NCBI GenBank assembly: GCA_039916225.1
Contig: JBDSLU010000497.1
Location: forward strand, 1 to 5,294
Direction of reading: 5' to 3'
Length of the DNA: 5,294 nucleotides
Source: JBDSLU01 sp039916225
GTDB taxonomy: Bacteria; Acidobacteriota; Vicinamibacteria; Vicinamibacterales; Vicinamibacteraceae
In this document: positions 1-5,294 of the stretch, in pieces
Layout: the number at the start of each line of letters is the position of its first letter
Position numbering within the stretch: position 1 is the first letter of the stretch
The notes under the pieces: model-generated
Told to the model about the DNA's origin: nothing
The model's input: only the letters and a program-made list of their open reading frames with translations
The model's database searches: none
Program-made: the position numbers and the translations under genes

Positions 1-2
1 CG

Positions 3-437
3 CTCCTCGACGATCTAGGCTGGCACGGCGTCGCGATGGTCGAGTTCAAGCGGGACAACCGCGACGGCCGGCCGCGGCTGATGGAGATCAACGGCCGCTT
101 CTGGGGATCGCTCCAGCTCGCCATCGATGCCGGCGTCGACTTCCCGCAGTTGCTGCTGCAGGGCGTCGAGTCGGGCGAGTTCGAGACGCGGCCGCCGTAT
201 CGGATCGGCGTGCGCAATCGGTGGCTGTGGGGCGACATCGACAACCTGCTCATCACGCTCTTCGGCAGCCGCGGCGCCCCCCCGGACGGCGCCACCAGCC
301 GATGGCGGGCGTTCGCCGACTTCGCCAAGTTCTGGGGCACCGATCTGCACTACGAGAACCCGAAGCTGGGCGACCTGCGGCCGTTCTTCTTCGAGACCTA
401 CCGCTGGTTCCGCCGCGCCGCGGGCGCGGAGGCGTGA
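3..437 (+). CDS. ATP-grasp domain ligase, C-terminal part (5' end outside window)
   Basis: The reading frame is already open at the left edge and ends with TGA at 435-437, so only the last 144 residues are visible. The stretch at 81-110 encodes LMEINGRFWGS-type sequence. In ATP-grasp carboxylate-amine ligases this is the strand carrying the Glu and Asn that bind the Mg-ATP ions, followed by the conserved Arg; the preceding MVEFKRD strand also fits the fold. The family joins a carboxylate, activated as an acyl phosphate, to an amine or similar acceptor in the cytoplasm. The C-terminal tail is rich in Trp, Phe and Arg (FFFETYRWFRR). ATP-grasp proteins of this kind recur in exopolysaccharide and exosortase-type gene clusters, where the substrate is generally unknown. 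The substrate here cannot be inferred because the N-terminal domain is missing. The ATG at 36 is internal and not the start. Family assignment is fairly sure, specificity unknown. Confidence 0.82.
   Translation, partial: LLDDLGWHGVAMVEFKRDNRDGRPRLMEINGRFWGSLQLAIDAGVDFPQLLLQGVESGEFETRPPYRIGVRNRWLWGDIDNLLITLFGSRGAPPDGATSRWRAFADFAKFWGTDLHYENPKLGDLRPFFFETYRWFRRAAGAEA
428..432 (+). promoter_or_regulatory. Shine-Dalgarno-like GGAGG before the deacetylase
   Basis: GGAGG lies inside the last codons of the ATP-grasp gene. It is 18 bases from the ATG at 451 and 15 from the in-frame GTG at 448, both longer than the usual 5-10. It is therefore only moderate support for either start. It is better spaced for an out-of-frame GTG at 443, which reads only two codons before a TGA at 449-451 that overlaps the deacetylase ATG. 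Confidence 0.4.
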
Positions 438-451
438 TCGACGTGCCGTGA
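434..451 (+). other. 5-codon bridging frame between ATP-grasp gene and deacetylase
   Basis: A GTG at 434 overlaps the ATP-grasp stop as GTGA (434-437). It reads five codons (would be MIDVP) to a TGA at 449-451, which shares its A with the deacetylase ATG at 451, forming TGATG. The arrangement would let a terminating ribosome pass from one gene to the next by reinitiation. The frame is very short and the GGAGG at 428-432 is too close to this GTG, so it may be chance. I record it because the two later non-overlapping junctions show similar arrangements. Confidence 0.2.
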
Positions 452-1605
452 TGACGACCGCCACCGCCGCCTCGACCTCCGGTCCCTCGGCGCCGCGCGC
501 AGCTCAGGGCCGCTCCGGCACCGCGCCGACGGCGGCGCGCGTGCGCCGGGCCAGGCTCGTCTACGGGCTCAAGCTGATCGTCGCCTACGTCCTCTATTAC
601 ACCGGCGTGCTGCGGCTCTACCAGCTGATCGCGATGCGCCAGCGGGCCGTGGTGCTGATGTATCACCGCGTCCTGACGGCGGACGAGCGTGCGAAGACGG
701 CCTCGCATCCGGCGCTGGTGGTGGACGCGGCGACGTTCGCGACGCAGATGTCGCTGCTGTCGCGCTGCTTCACCGTGATCGGCGTCGACGAGCTCGCCGA
801 CCGGATGGCCCGCGGCGAGCCGCTCCGCTCGCGGTCCTGCCTGATCACGTTCGACGACGGCTGGCGCGACAACTACCTGAACGCCCTGCCGGTGCTGCAA
901 CGCCACCGGCTGCCGGCGTTGGTCTTCCTGCCGGTCAATTTCATCGGGAAGCGTCGCCTGTTCTGGCAGGAGGCGCTGACGCATGCGCTGATGCGGGTAG
1001 TCGGCGAGGTGATGCGCGTGCCGGCGCACCGCGCCGCCTTCGCGCCATTGCTCGCGCCGTTCGGCCTGACGCGCGTGCTCGACATCGACGCCGTCGATCC
1101 GCGACCCTACGTCATCGACGCGATCACCACGCAGAAGGGCATCGAGCCGGCAGTGGTCGATCGGCTGGTCCGGGACATCGACGCGGCGCTCGCCGCCGGT
1201 GGGGCACCGGCCGCGGTCGATCCCACCATCGTCGACGGGTTCATGGACTGGCCGGAGGTCGACGAGATGGGCCGCGCCGGTGTGGCGTTCGGCGGCCACG
1301 GCGCCGAACACCGCCTGCTGACCTACGTCTCGCCGGGCGAGGTCGAATCCGAGATCCGGGAGTCGAAGGCCGTCGTCGACGCGCGCTTCGCGGCGACCGC
1401 GCCGACCTTCAGCTATCCGAATGGCTACCTGACGCCCGAGATCGCCGCCCGGGTCGAGAGCGCCGGCTACCGCCTGGCGTTCTCGACCACGCGTGGTTTC
1501 GTCGCCGCGGGCGACGATCGCTTCGCCGTCCGTCGCCTGAACATCCACGAATCCGTGACCAACACCGGGCCGCTGTTCTTCGCCAAAGTGCTGGGGGTCC
1601 TGTGA
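451..1605 (+). CDS. Polysaccharide deacetylase (CE4 / NodB-like), membrane-associated
   Basis: This 384-residue protein probably removes acetyl groups from a polysaccharide or its lipid-linked precursor, using a divalent metal. CE4 motifs are visible in order: LMYHRV (69-74), an early strand typical of EPS-type deacetylases; TFDDG (133-137), with D135 the likely base and D136 a metal ligand; HGAEH (283-287), the two metal-binding His; FSYPNG (320-325) in place of the classical RxPYG; and a final RRLNIH (361-366), with H366 the likely catalytic His. A segment of about 145 residues separates the first two motifs, as in the long EPS-associated subfamily with its FW.E insertion (171-174). Residues 1-30 are rich in Ala, Ser, Thr and Pro. 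An Arg cluster (30-35) precedes a hydrophobic helix (about 36-61) that may anchor it to the membrane. The same frame runs upstream to 127, but there it is an Arg/Ser/Ala-rich shadow of the ATP-grasp gene. ATG 451 is preferred; GTG 448 or GTG 541 remain possible. Confidence 0.9.
   Translation: MTTATAASTSGPSAPRAAQGRSGTAPTAARVRRARLVYGLKLIVAYVLYYTGVLRLYQLIAMRQRAVVLMYHRVLTADERAKTASHPALVVDAATFATQMSLLSRCFTVIGVDELADRMARGEPLRSRSCLITFDDGWRDNYLNALPVLQRHRLPALVFLPVNFIGKRRLFWQEALTHALMRVVGEVMRVPAHRAAFAPLLAPFGLTRVLDIDAVDPRPYVIDAITTQKGIEPAVVDRLVRDIDAALAAGGAPAAVDPTIVDGFMDWPEVDEMGRAGVAFGGHGAEHRLLTYVSPGEVESEIRESKAVVDARFAATAPTFSYPNGYLTPEIAARVESAGYRLAFSTTRGFVAAGDDRFAVRRLNIHESVTNTGPLFFAKVLGVL
1593..1597 (+). promoter_or_regulatory. 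G-rich ribosome binding site before the glycosyltransferase
   Basis: A GGGGG run in the last deacetylase codons sits 4 bases before the GTG at 1602. Together with the 4-base GTGA overlap (1602-1605) it supports GTG as the glycosyltransferase start and suggests translational coupling to the deacetylase. Confidence 0.4.
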
Positions 1606-2732
1606 TCCTCACCAGCCTCTTCTGGATCGGCGTGGCCGGCGTGCTCTATCCCTACTTCGGCTACCCGTTTGCGTTGTGGCTGCTCGGCAAGGTGGTGGGC
1701 CGGCGCGACACGGCGATCGCCGGCGAGGCGTTGCCGGGGATCTCGATGATCATCCCGGTGCACAACGAGGCGTCACGGGTCGGACGCAAGATCGTCAACA
1801 CGGCCGCGCTCGACTATCCGGCCGACCGGCTCGAGGTGCTCTTCATCTCGGACGGCTCGACCGATCAGACCGTGCCGATGATCCGCGCGGCGGCGACGCC
1901 GAACATGCGCATCGTCGAACTGCCGGTGCGCGGCGGCAAGGCCGCCGGGCTGAACGCCGGGCTCGCCAACGCCAGCCACGACGTGCTGGTCTTCTCGGAC
2001 GCGTCGATCGAGCTCGAGCCCGGTTCGCTGCAGCAGATCGTCCGGCGCTTCCAGGATCCGGCGATCGGCTGCATCTCGGGCGAGGATCGCATCGCCGAAT
2101 CGGGCGGAGAAGCGATGTACGGCCGCTACGAGCTGCTGCTGCGGCGACTCGAGTCCGACGTCCACTCCATCGTCGGCGCCAGCGGCTCGTTCTACGCACA
2201 GCGCAAGGCCATCTGCGCCCCGTTCACCGAAGGCATGGCGCCGGACTTCCTGTCGGTCCTGCGGACGGTGCAGCAGGGCTATCGCGCCGTCACCGAAGCG
2301 AACGCCGTCGGCACGATGACCAGCGTCAAGGATCCGCGGCAGGAGTTCGAGCGCAAGGTCCGCACGCTGATTCGCGGCATGACGACCCTCTTCGCGCACG
2401 CCGGCGTGCTCAACCCGTTCCGCTACGGCCTGTTCGCGTTCTCGATGGTGTCGCACAAGCTGATGCGCTGGCTGGCGCCGATCTTCCTCATCCTGGTGCT
2501 GCTGGCGCCGATCGGGCTGCTGGAGTCACCGTTCTATCTCGCCGTGTTCGCGGCGCAGATTGCGTTCTACCTGTTGGCGCTCGCCGCGCTGTGGCAGGTC
2601 GCCGGCCTGGAGCGGCTCTTCGTCGGCAAGGTGGCGCTCTACTTCGCGTCGGTCAACCTCGCCATCCTGGTCGCGTGGGTCCGCTACGCGCAGGGTGTGC
2701 GCCAGGAATTGTGGACGCCGTCACATCGATGA
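1602..2732 (+). CDS. Membrane-bound family 2 glycosyltransferase
   Basis: This 376-residue inverting GT-A glycosyltransferase should transfer a sugar from a nucleotide donor to a growing lipid-linked or polymeric glycan at the inner face of the cytoplasmic membrane. A hydrophobic N-terminal segment (about 3-29) precedes the catalytic domain. That domain opens with IIPVHNE (50-56), followed by SDGSTD (83-88), a donor-binding Asp motif, and then SDAS (132-135) at the metal-binding DxD position. SGED lies near 164-167. GASGSFYAQRKA (around 193-204) and PDF with D215, the probable catalytic base, follow. RKVRTLIRG (251-259) takes the place of the QxxRW motif of processive synthases. Three hydrophobic segments (about 291-307, 311-330 and 339-361) end the protein. 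The layout matches the EPS-cluster group of cellulose-synthase-like GT2 enzymes. The GTG start overlaps the deacetylase stop by 4 bases, so the two are probably co-translated. Sugar specificity cannot be read from the sequence. Confidence 0.92.
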   Translation: MILTSLFWIGVAGVLYPYFGYPFALWLLGKVVGRRDTAIAGEALPGISMIIPVHNEASRVGRKIVNTAALDYPADRLEVLFISDGSTDQTVPMIRAAATPNMRIVELPVRGGKAAGLNAGLANASHDVLVFSDASIELEPGSLQQIVRRFQDPAIGCISGEDRIAESGGEAMYGRYELLLRRLESDVHSIVGASGSFYAQRKAICAPFTEGMAPDFLSVLRTVQQGYRAVTEANAVGTMTSVKDPRQEFERKVRTLIRGMTTLFAHAGVLNPFRYGLFAFSMVSHKLMRWLAPIFLILVLLAPIGLLESPFYLAVFAAQIAFYLLALAALWQVAGLERLFVGKVALYFASVNLAILVAWVRYAQGVRQELWTPSHR

Positions 2733-2773
2733 CGATCGCAACCGTCAGGCCCCGTTTCGGAGTCCAGTCATGA
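2729..2773 (+). CDS. Possible 14-residue bridging peptide with ATGA overlaps at both ends
   Basis: An ATG at 2729 overlaps the glycosyltransferase stop as ATGA (2729-2732). The frame reads 14 codons (MTIATVRPRFGVQS) and ends at TGA 2771-2773, which overlaps the hydrolase ATG at 2770 as a second ATGA (2770-2773). Its own ribosome binding site is weak: GGA at 2713-2715 is 13 bases away. I recognise no function for the peptide. If translated, it would carry ribosomes across the 37-base gap between the two large genes. Chance occurrence is plausible because ATGA is common at operon junctions. Confidence 0.27.
   Translation: MTIATVRPRFGVQS
2758..2762 (+). promoter_or_regulatory. Shine-Dalgarno (CGGAG) that sets the hydrolase start
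   Basis: CGGAG ends 7 bases before the ATG at 2770. That is good spacing and favours this start over the upstream part of the same open frame, which lies within the glycosyltransferase gene and encodes only Arg/Ser-rich shadow sequence. Confidence 0.6.
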
Positions 2774-3762
2774 GTGCTTCCGTCGTCGCCGCGACGTTCC
2801 CCAATCGTGACGGCCATCGGTTGTTCGGCATCCTGCATCAGCCGGCGGTCCCGCGCGAGCCGGGCGTGGCCATCCTGATGCTCTCGCCGGGCGTGAAGAT
2901 GCGGGTCGCGCCGCACCGGCTGTACAACAAGATGGCCGCCCGCTTCGTCGCGCTCGGCTACCCGGTGCTGCGCTTCGATTTCAACGGCCTGGGCGATTCC
3001 GAGGGCGAGATCACCGACGCGCACCTGGCCGACTTCTACGGCTCGGTGCAGGTGGGCCGCTACATCGCCGATACCGTGGCCGCGATGGACTGGATGCAGC
3101 AGACGCACGGCTGCTCGCGGTTCATCGCCGCCGGGCTGTGCGGCGGCGCCATCACCGGGCTGCTCACTGCCGATCGCGATCCGCGGATCATCTCGCTGGT
3201 CGGCCTGGGGATCCCGGTCATCCTCGACGGGACCCAGATCGACTTCTCGAAGTACATGACCGACCAGCAGCTGGCCGGGACACGCGATCGCTATCTGCGC
3301 AAGTTCCGGCTCTGGGAGCCGGCGGTCTGGAAGTCGTGGATGCGGTTCCTGTCGGGACAGAGCCACTACAGCCTGATCACGCGGTCGATCACCAAGCCGT
3401 TCGCCAAGCGGCTGCGGGCGGCCGCACCAGCGGGCGCGGCTGCCGTGAGCGCGGCGCCGGCCGAACCCGACAACACCAACCCGCACTTCGCGCCGGCGTT
3501 CCGGCGGATGCTGGCCTCGTCGCGGCGCATGTTCCTGGCCTTCGGCGAAGCCGACCGGCTGCAGTACGAGTTCGACGTCAAGTTCGTCCAGCGGCATCGG
3601 GCCGCCCTCGACGCGTATCCGCGCGGCTACGACACGCATCTCACCCCGAACGCCAACCATATTTATTCGCTGACCCCCTGGCAGACCGACGTGTTCGATC
3701 GCTGCTGCCAGTGGCTCGAGGCCGAGGCCGCGACCCGCGAGCCGCGCCCGGCCGCGCTGTGA
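2770..3762 (+). CDS. Alpha/beta hydrolase with apparent Cys nucleophile, EPS/exosortase-cluster type
   Basis: A 330-residue cytoplasmic alpha/beta hydrolase with no visible signal peptide. The start region reads DGHRLFGILHQP, followed by an oxyanion-side LSPGVKMRVAPHR and then the strand-turn FDFNGLGDSEG, both typical of the fold. The nucleophile elbow is GLCGGA (122-127), so C124 replaces the usual Ser. The likely acid is D262 in FGEADRL, and the likely His is H297 in NANHIYS. An Ala/Pro-rich stretch (about 214-236) interrupts the cap region. From memory, the exosortase A system-associated hydrolase 1 family (TIGR03100) also has a GLC elbow and the same LRFDxxGxGDSEG strand, so this is probably a relative. 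The natural substrate of that family is not established; ester or thioester hydrolysis or acyl transfer on the polysaccharide or its precursors is inference. It sits 37 bases after the glycosyltransferase and 40 before the flippase. Confidence 0.85.
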   Translation: MSASVVAATFPNRDGHRLFGILHQPAVPREPGVAILMLSPGVKMRVAPHRLYNKMAARFVALGYPVLRFDFNGLGDSEGEITDAHLADFYGSVQVGRYIADTVAAMDWMQQTHGCSRFIAAGLCGGAITGLLTADRDPRIISLVGLGIPVILDGTQIDFSKYMTDQQLAGTRDRYLRKFRLWEPAVWKSWMRFLSGQSHYSLITRSITKPFAKRLRAAAPAGAAAVSAAPAEPDNTNPHFAPAFRRMLASSRRMFLAFGEADRLQYEFDVKFVQRHRAALDAYPRGYDTHLTPNANHIYSLTPWQTDVFDRCCQWLEAEAATREPRPAAL

Positions 3763-3767
3763 GAAGG
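3763..3767 (+). promoter_or_regulatory. GAAGG ribosome-binding-like site after the hydrolase stop
   Basis: GAAGG directly follows the hydrolase TGA (3760-3762). It is 9 bases from an ATG at 3777 but 35 bases from the flippase ATG at 3803, which has no convincing site of its own (the bases before it read TTGGCCCCGCG). The site therefore serves the short frame at 3777 better than the flippase. Confidence 0.35.
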
Positions 3768-3776
3768 CCTGCCGCC

Positions 3777-3812
3777 ATGCCCCTGATCCGATTGGCCCCG
3801 CGATGTCTCTGA
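3777..3812 (+). CDS. Possible 11-residue leader peptide overlapping the flippase start
   Basis: An ATG at 3777, 9 bases after GAAGG, reads 11 codons (MPLIRLAPRCL) to TGA 3810-3812. The stop lies just inside the flippase gene, so the frames overlap by 10 bases around the ATG at 3803. Because the flippase start lacks a clear Shine-Dalgarno, translation of this short frame could deliver ribosomes by termination and back-up reinitiation. That could limit synthesis of a membrane protein. This is inference: no peptide family is recognised, and a frame this short can arise by chance. Confidence 0.27.
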   Translation: MPLIRLAPRCL

Positions 3813-5275
3813 CAGCGCTGAAGCGCGGCTTCCGGTTCATGCACCGCTCGGACGGCTCGCTCCAGTCGAGGGCGATCCGCGGCGGCATGTGGATGGCGGC
3901 GTCGAGCGTCGGCATCGCCGTGCTGACGCTGGCGCGCAGCGTCGTCCTGGCCCGGCTGCTCACCCCCGAGATCTTCGGGGTGATGGCGCTCTGCCTGATG
4001 GCCACGCGGCTCATCGAGATCTTCACCGAGACGGGCTTCGGCCAGGCCCTCATCCATCACCAGGACGAGTTCGAGGAGGCCCGCGACACCGCCTTCACGC
4101 TGATGGTCCTGCGCGGCATCGGCCTCGCCGTGCTGTCCTTCATCATCGCGCCGTGGGTGGCGGCGTTCTACCAGCAGCCGATCCTGGCCGAGACCGTCGG
4201 CGCGGTCGGCCTGACCTTTCTGTTGATGGGCCTGCAGAACATCAACAGCGTCGCACTGCAGAAGGAGCTGGACTTCCGGCGGCTGGCCTACATGGAGCAG
4301 GTGAGTGCCGTCCTCAGCTTCATCGCCACCATCGGCCTGGCGTGGTGGCTGCGCAACGTGTGGGCGCTCGTCTACGCGCAGGTGGTCACCGCGGGGATCA
4401 CCAGCGCGCTGTCGTTCCTGATGATCCCCGGCCGGGTGCGGTTCCGGCTGAACTGGCCGGTCGCCCGCCAGCTGTTCTCGTACGGCCGCTACATCACCGG
4501 TGTCGCGATCGTTCTCTTCCTGACCCGTGAGCTCGACAACGCGCTCATCGGCAAGGTGCTCGGTCCCAAGCTGCTCGGCTTCTACGTGGCGGCGTTCACG
4601 CTCGCCAACATCCCGTCGACGCACCTGTCGAAGCTGGTCTCGCGGGTGATGTTCCCGCTGTTCAGCAAGCTGCAGGCCGATCTGCCGGCCCTCCGGCAGG
4701 AATACGCCAGGGGCCTTCGGCTGATCACGAGCCTGGTGGTGCCGCTCTCCGTCGCCATCATCGTGCTGGCCCGCGAGATCATCACCGTGCTCTACGGTGA
4801 ACGGTGGGAGCCGGCGGTGCTGCCGCTGCAGATCCTGGCGGTGTTCGGGCTGTGTCGCGCACTCTGGATGCTGAACGGCTACCTGTACAACGCCATCGGG
4901 AAGCCGCACATCGACTTCAGCACCAGCCTGGTTCGGCTCGTGCTGATGGCCGCCGCGCTCTATCCGTTGACGATGCAGTTCGGGCTGCCGGGCGCCGCCC
5001 TCGCCGTCACCGTGCCGATGCTGCTCCAGGCCATCGCCGGCATCTATCTGTCGCGGCGCTTCATCCAGGCGCCGGTGGCGCTGGCGCTGAGGCCGCTGCT
5101 CGCGGCGTCCGCGCAAGGCGCGGTCCTGGCCGGGGTGCTTCTCGTCGGCAAGCTCGTCGTCGGCCACAATCCGCGCGTCGGTCTGGCGGTGCTCGCCACC
5201 TTGGCGGGCGTGGTCTATCTGGGTCTCAACTTCCGGCAGATGCGCACCGTCCTGTCGACCAGCCGCGCCCGATGA
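3803..5275 (+). CDS. Wzx-like polysaccharide flippase (MOP superfamily)
   Basis: This 490-residue integral membrane protein probably flips lipid-linked oligosaccharide repeat units from the cytoplasmic to the periplasmic face of the inner membrane. Length and pattern fit the oligosaccharide flippase / lipopolysaccharide biosynthesis family (WzxC/TuaB/AmsL type), which usually has 12-14 helices. Hydrophobic segments recur from about residue 29 almost to the C-terminus. Family hallmarks are the first-helix/loop signature LARLLTPEIFGVMAL (49-63), ETGFGQALI near 74-82, LQKELDFRRLAY near 152-163, FSYGRYITG (225-233), and the helix with R242, E243, D245 and N246 followed by LIGKVLG, which contributes charged residues typical of flippase channels. 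Later come YGERWEPAVLPLQ and the NAIGKP loop. The ATG at 3803 is the most upstream credible start; M13 (3839) is an alternative. No good Shine-Dalgarno is present. Placement after a glycosyltransferase supports the role. Substrate is unknown. Confidence 0.92.
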   Translation: MSLTALKRGFRFMHRSDGSLQSRAIRGGMWMAASSVGIAVLTLARSVVLARLLTPEIFGVMALCLMATRLIEIFTETGFGQALIHHQDEFEEARDTAFTLMVLRGIGLAVLSFIIAPWVAAFYQQPILAETVGAVGLTFLLMGLQNINSVALQKELDFRRLAYMEQVSAVLSFIATIGLAWWLRNVWALVYAQVVTAGITSALSFLMIPGRVRFRLNWPVARQLFSYGRYITGVAIVLFLTRELDNALIGKVLGPKLLGFYVAAFTLANIPSTHLSKLVSRVMFPLFSKLQADLPALRQEYARGLRLITSLVVPLSVAIIVLAREIITVLYGERWEPAVLPLQILAVFGLCRALWMLNGYLYNAIGKPHIDFSTSLVRLVLMAAALYPLTMQFGLPGAALAVTVPMLLQAIAGIYLSRRFIQAPVALALRPLLAASAQGAVLAGVLLVGKLVVGHNPRVGLAVLATLAGVVYLGLNFRQMRTVLSTSRAR

Positions 5276-5294
5276 CCCCGACGCCGCCGGTCCC
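5272..5294 (+). CDS. Probable start of the next operon gene (truncated by window edge)
   Basis: An ATG at 5272 overlaps the flippase stop as ATGA (5272-5275). It stays open to the right edge, giving seven complete codons (MTPTPPV). The 4-base overlap is the same arrangement as the deacetylase-glycosyltransferase junction (there GTGA), so a co-transcribed, translationally coupled gene is likely. No clear Shine-Dalgarno precedes it. Nothing can be said about its product. Confidence 0.45.

Noticed and set aside
277..283. Run of seven C as a possible frameshift or slippage site in the ATP-grasp gene
   Set aside because: The protein reads coherently through it to the stop at 437 and no alternative frame continues with recognisable sequence, so there is no sign of programmed or sequencing frameshift.
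127..450. Upstream extension of the deacetylase frame to an ATG at 127
   Set aside because: It overlaps the ATP-grasp gene in another frame and encodes Arg/Ser/Ala-rich sequence with no family resemblance.
253..1548. 431-residue - strand open frame opposite the deacetylase
   Set aside because: Arg/Gly/His-rich shadow composition without motifs; the + strand carries intact CE4 motifs.
1676..2728. Long + strand frame inside the glycosyltransferase gene, in a second frame
   Set aside because: Low-complexity Arg/Ala/Gly-rich shadow. Only its last 14 codons (2729-2773) sit at a junction and deserve mention.
2560..2769. Upstream extension of the hydrolase frame into the glycosyltransferase
   Set aside because: The extension is Arg/Ser/Cys-rich shadow sequence, and ATG 2770 has a well-spaced CGGAG and fits the usual hydrolase N-terminus.
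2733..2769. Possible promoter or terminator in the glycosyltransferase-hydrolase gap
   Set aside because: No convincing -35/-10 pair, hairpin or T run is visible in these 37 bases. The junction looks like the interior of an operon.
2653..4053. 466-residue - strand open frame spanning the hydrolase and its neighbours
   Set aside because: It crosses several + strand gene boundaries and has shadow-like composition. High third-position GC leaves few stops in the antisense frame.
3641..5167. 508-residue open frame on the - strand opposite the flippase
   Set aside because: Its translation is rich in Arg, His, Glu, Gln and Asp with no domain I recognise, as expected from the complement of a GC-rich gene. 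The + strand frame encodes a clear membrane flippase.

Overview
The window is GC-rich bacterial DNA with a strong preference for G or C at third codon positions. It is densely packed with genes that all read on the + strand. I see no RNA gene, mobile element, CRISPR array, promoter or terminator, and no gene-free stretch longer than about 40 bases. It therefore looks like the interior of one long polycistronic operon whose promoter and terminator lie outside the window. The genes point to an extracellular or surface polysaccharide (EPS, capsule or O-antigen-like) locus of a Gram-negative bacterium. The composition and protein style would suit Acidobacteriota (Vicinamibacteria-like) or a high-GC proteobacterium, but I cannot decide the phylum from sequence alone.

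Layout: (1) the C-terminal end of an ATP-grasp ligase, cut by the left edge and ending at 437; (2) a membrane-associated CE4-type polysaccharide deacetylase, 451-1605; (3) a membrane-bound family 2 glycosyltransferase, 1602-2732, overlapping the deacetylase by 4 bases; (4) an alpha/beta hydrolase with an apparent cysteine nucleophile, 2770-3762, resembling the hydrolases found in exosortase-associated EPS clusters; (5) a Wzx-like polysaccharide flippase of the MOP superfamily, 3803-5275; (6) the first seven complete codons of a probable next gene from 5272, overlapping the flippase stop by 4 bases.

A plausible joint role, by inference: the glycosyltransferase adds sugars to a lipid-linked oligosaccharide on the inner membrane, and the flippase moves the unit across the membrane. 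The deacetylase removes N- or O-acyl groups. The ATP-grasp enzyme and the hydrolase may add or remove acyl or aminoacyl groups. The polymerase and export proteins that such a locus needs are not in this window and would be expected nearby.

The most unusual thing I see is at the gene junctions. At the three junctions where genes do not overlap directly, a very short reading frame (5, 14 and 11 codons) bridges the gap and ends on top of the next start codon. This suggests chained termination-reinitiation, although chance is a serious alternative for frames this short. Otherwise this is a fairly ordinary polysaccharide operon with some active-site variants worth checking.
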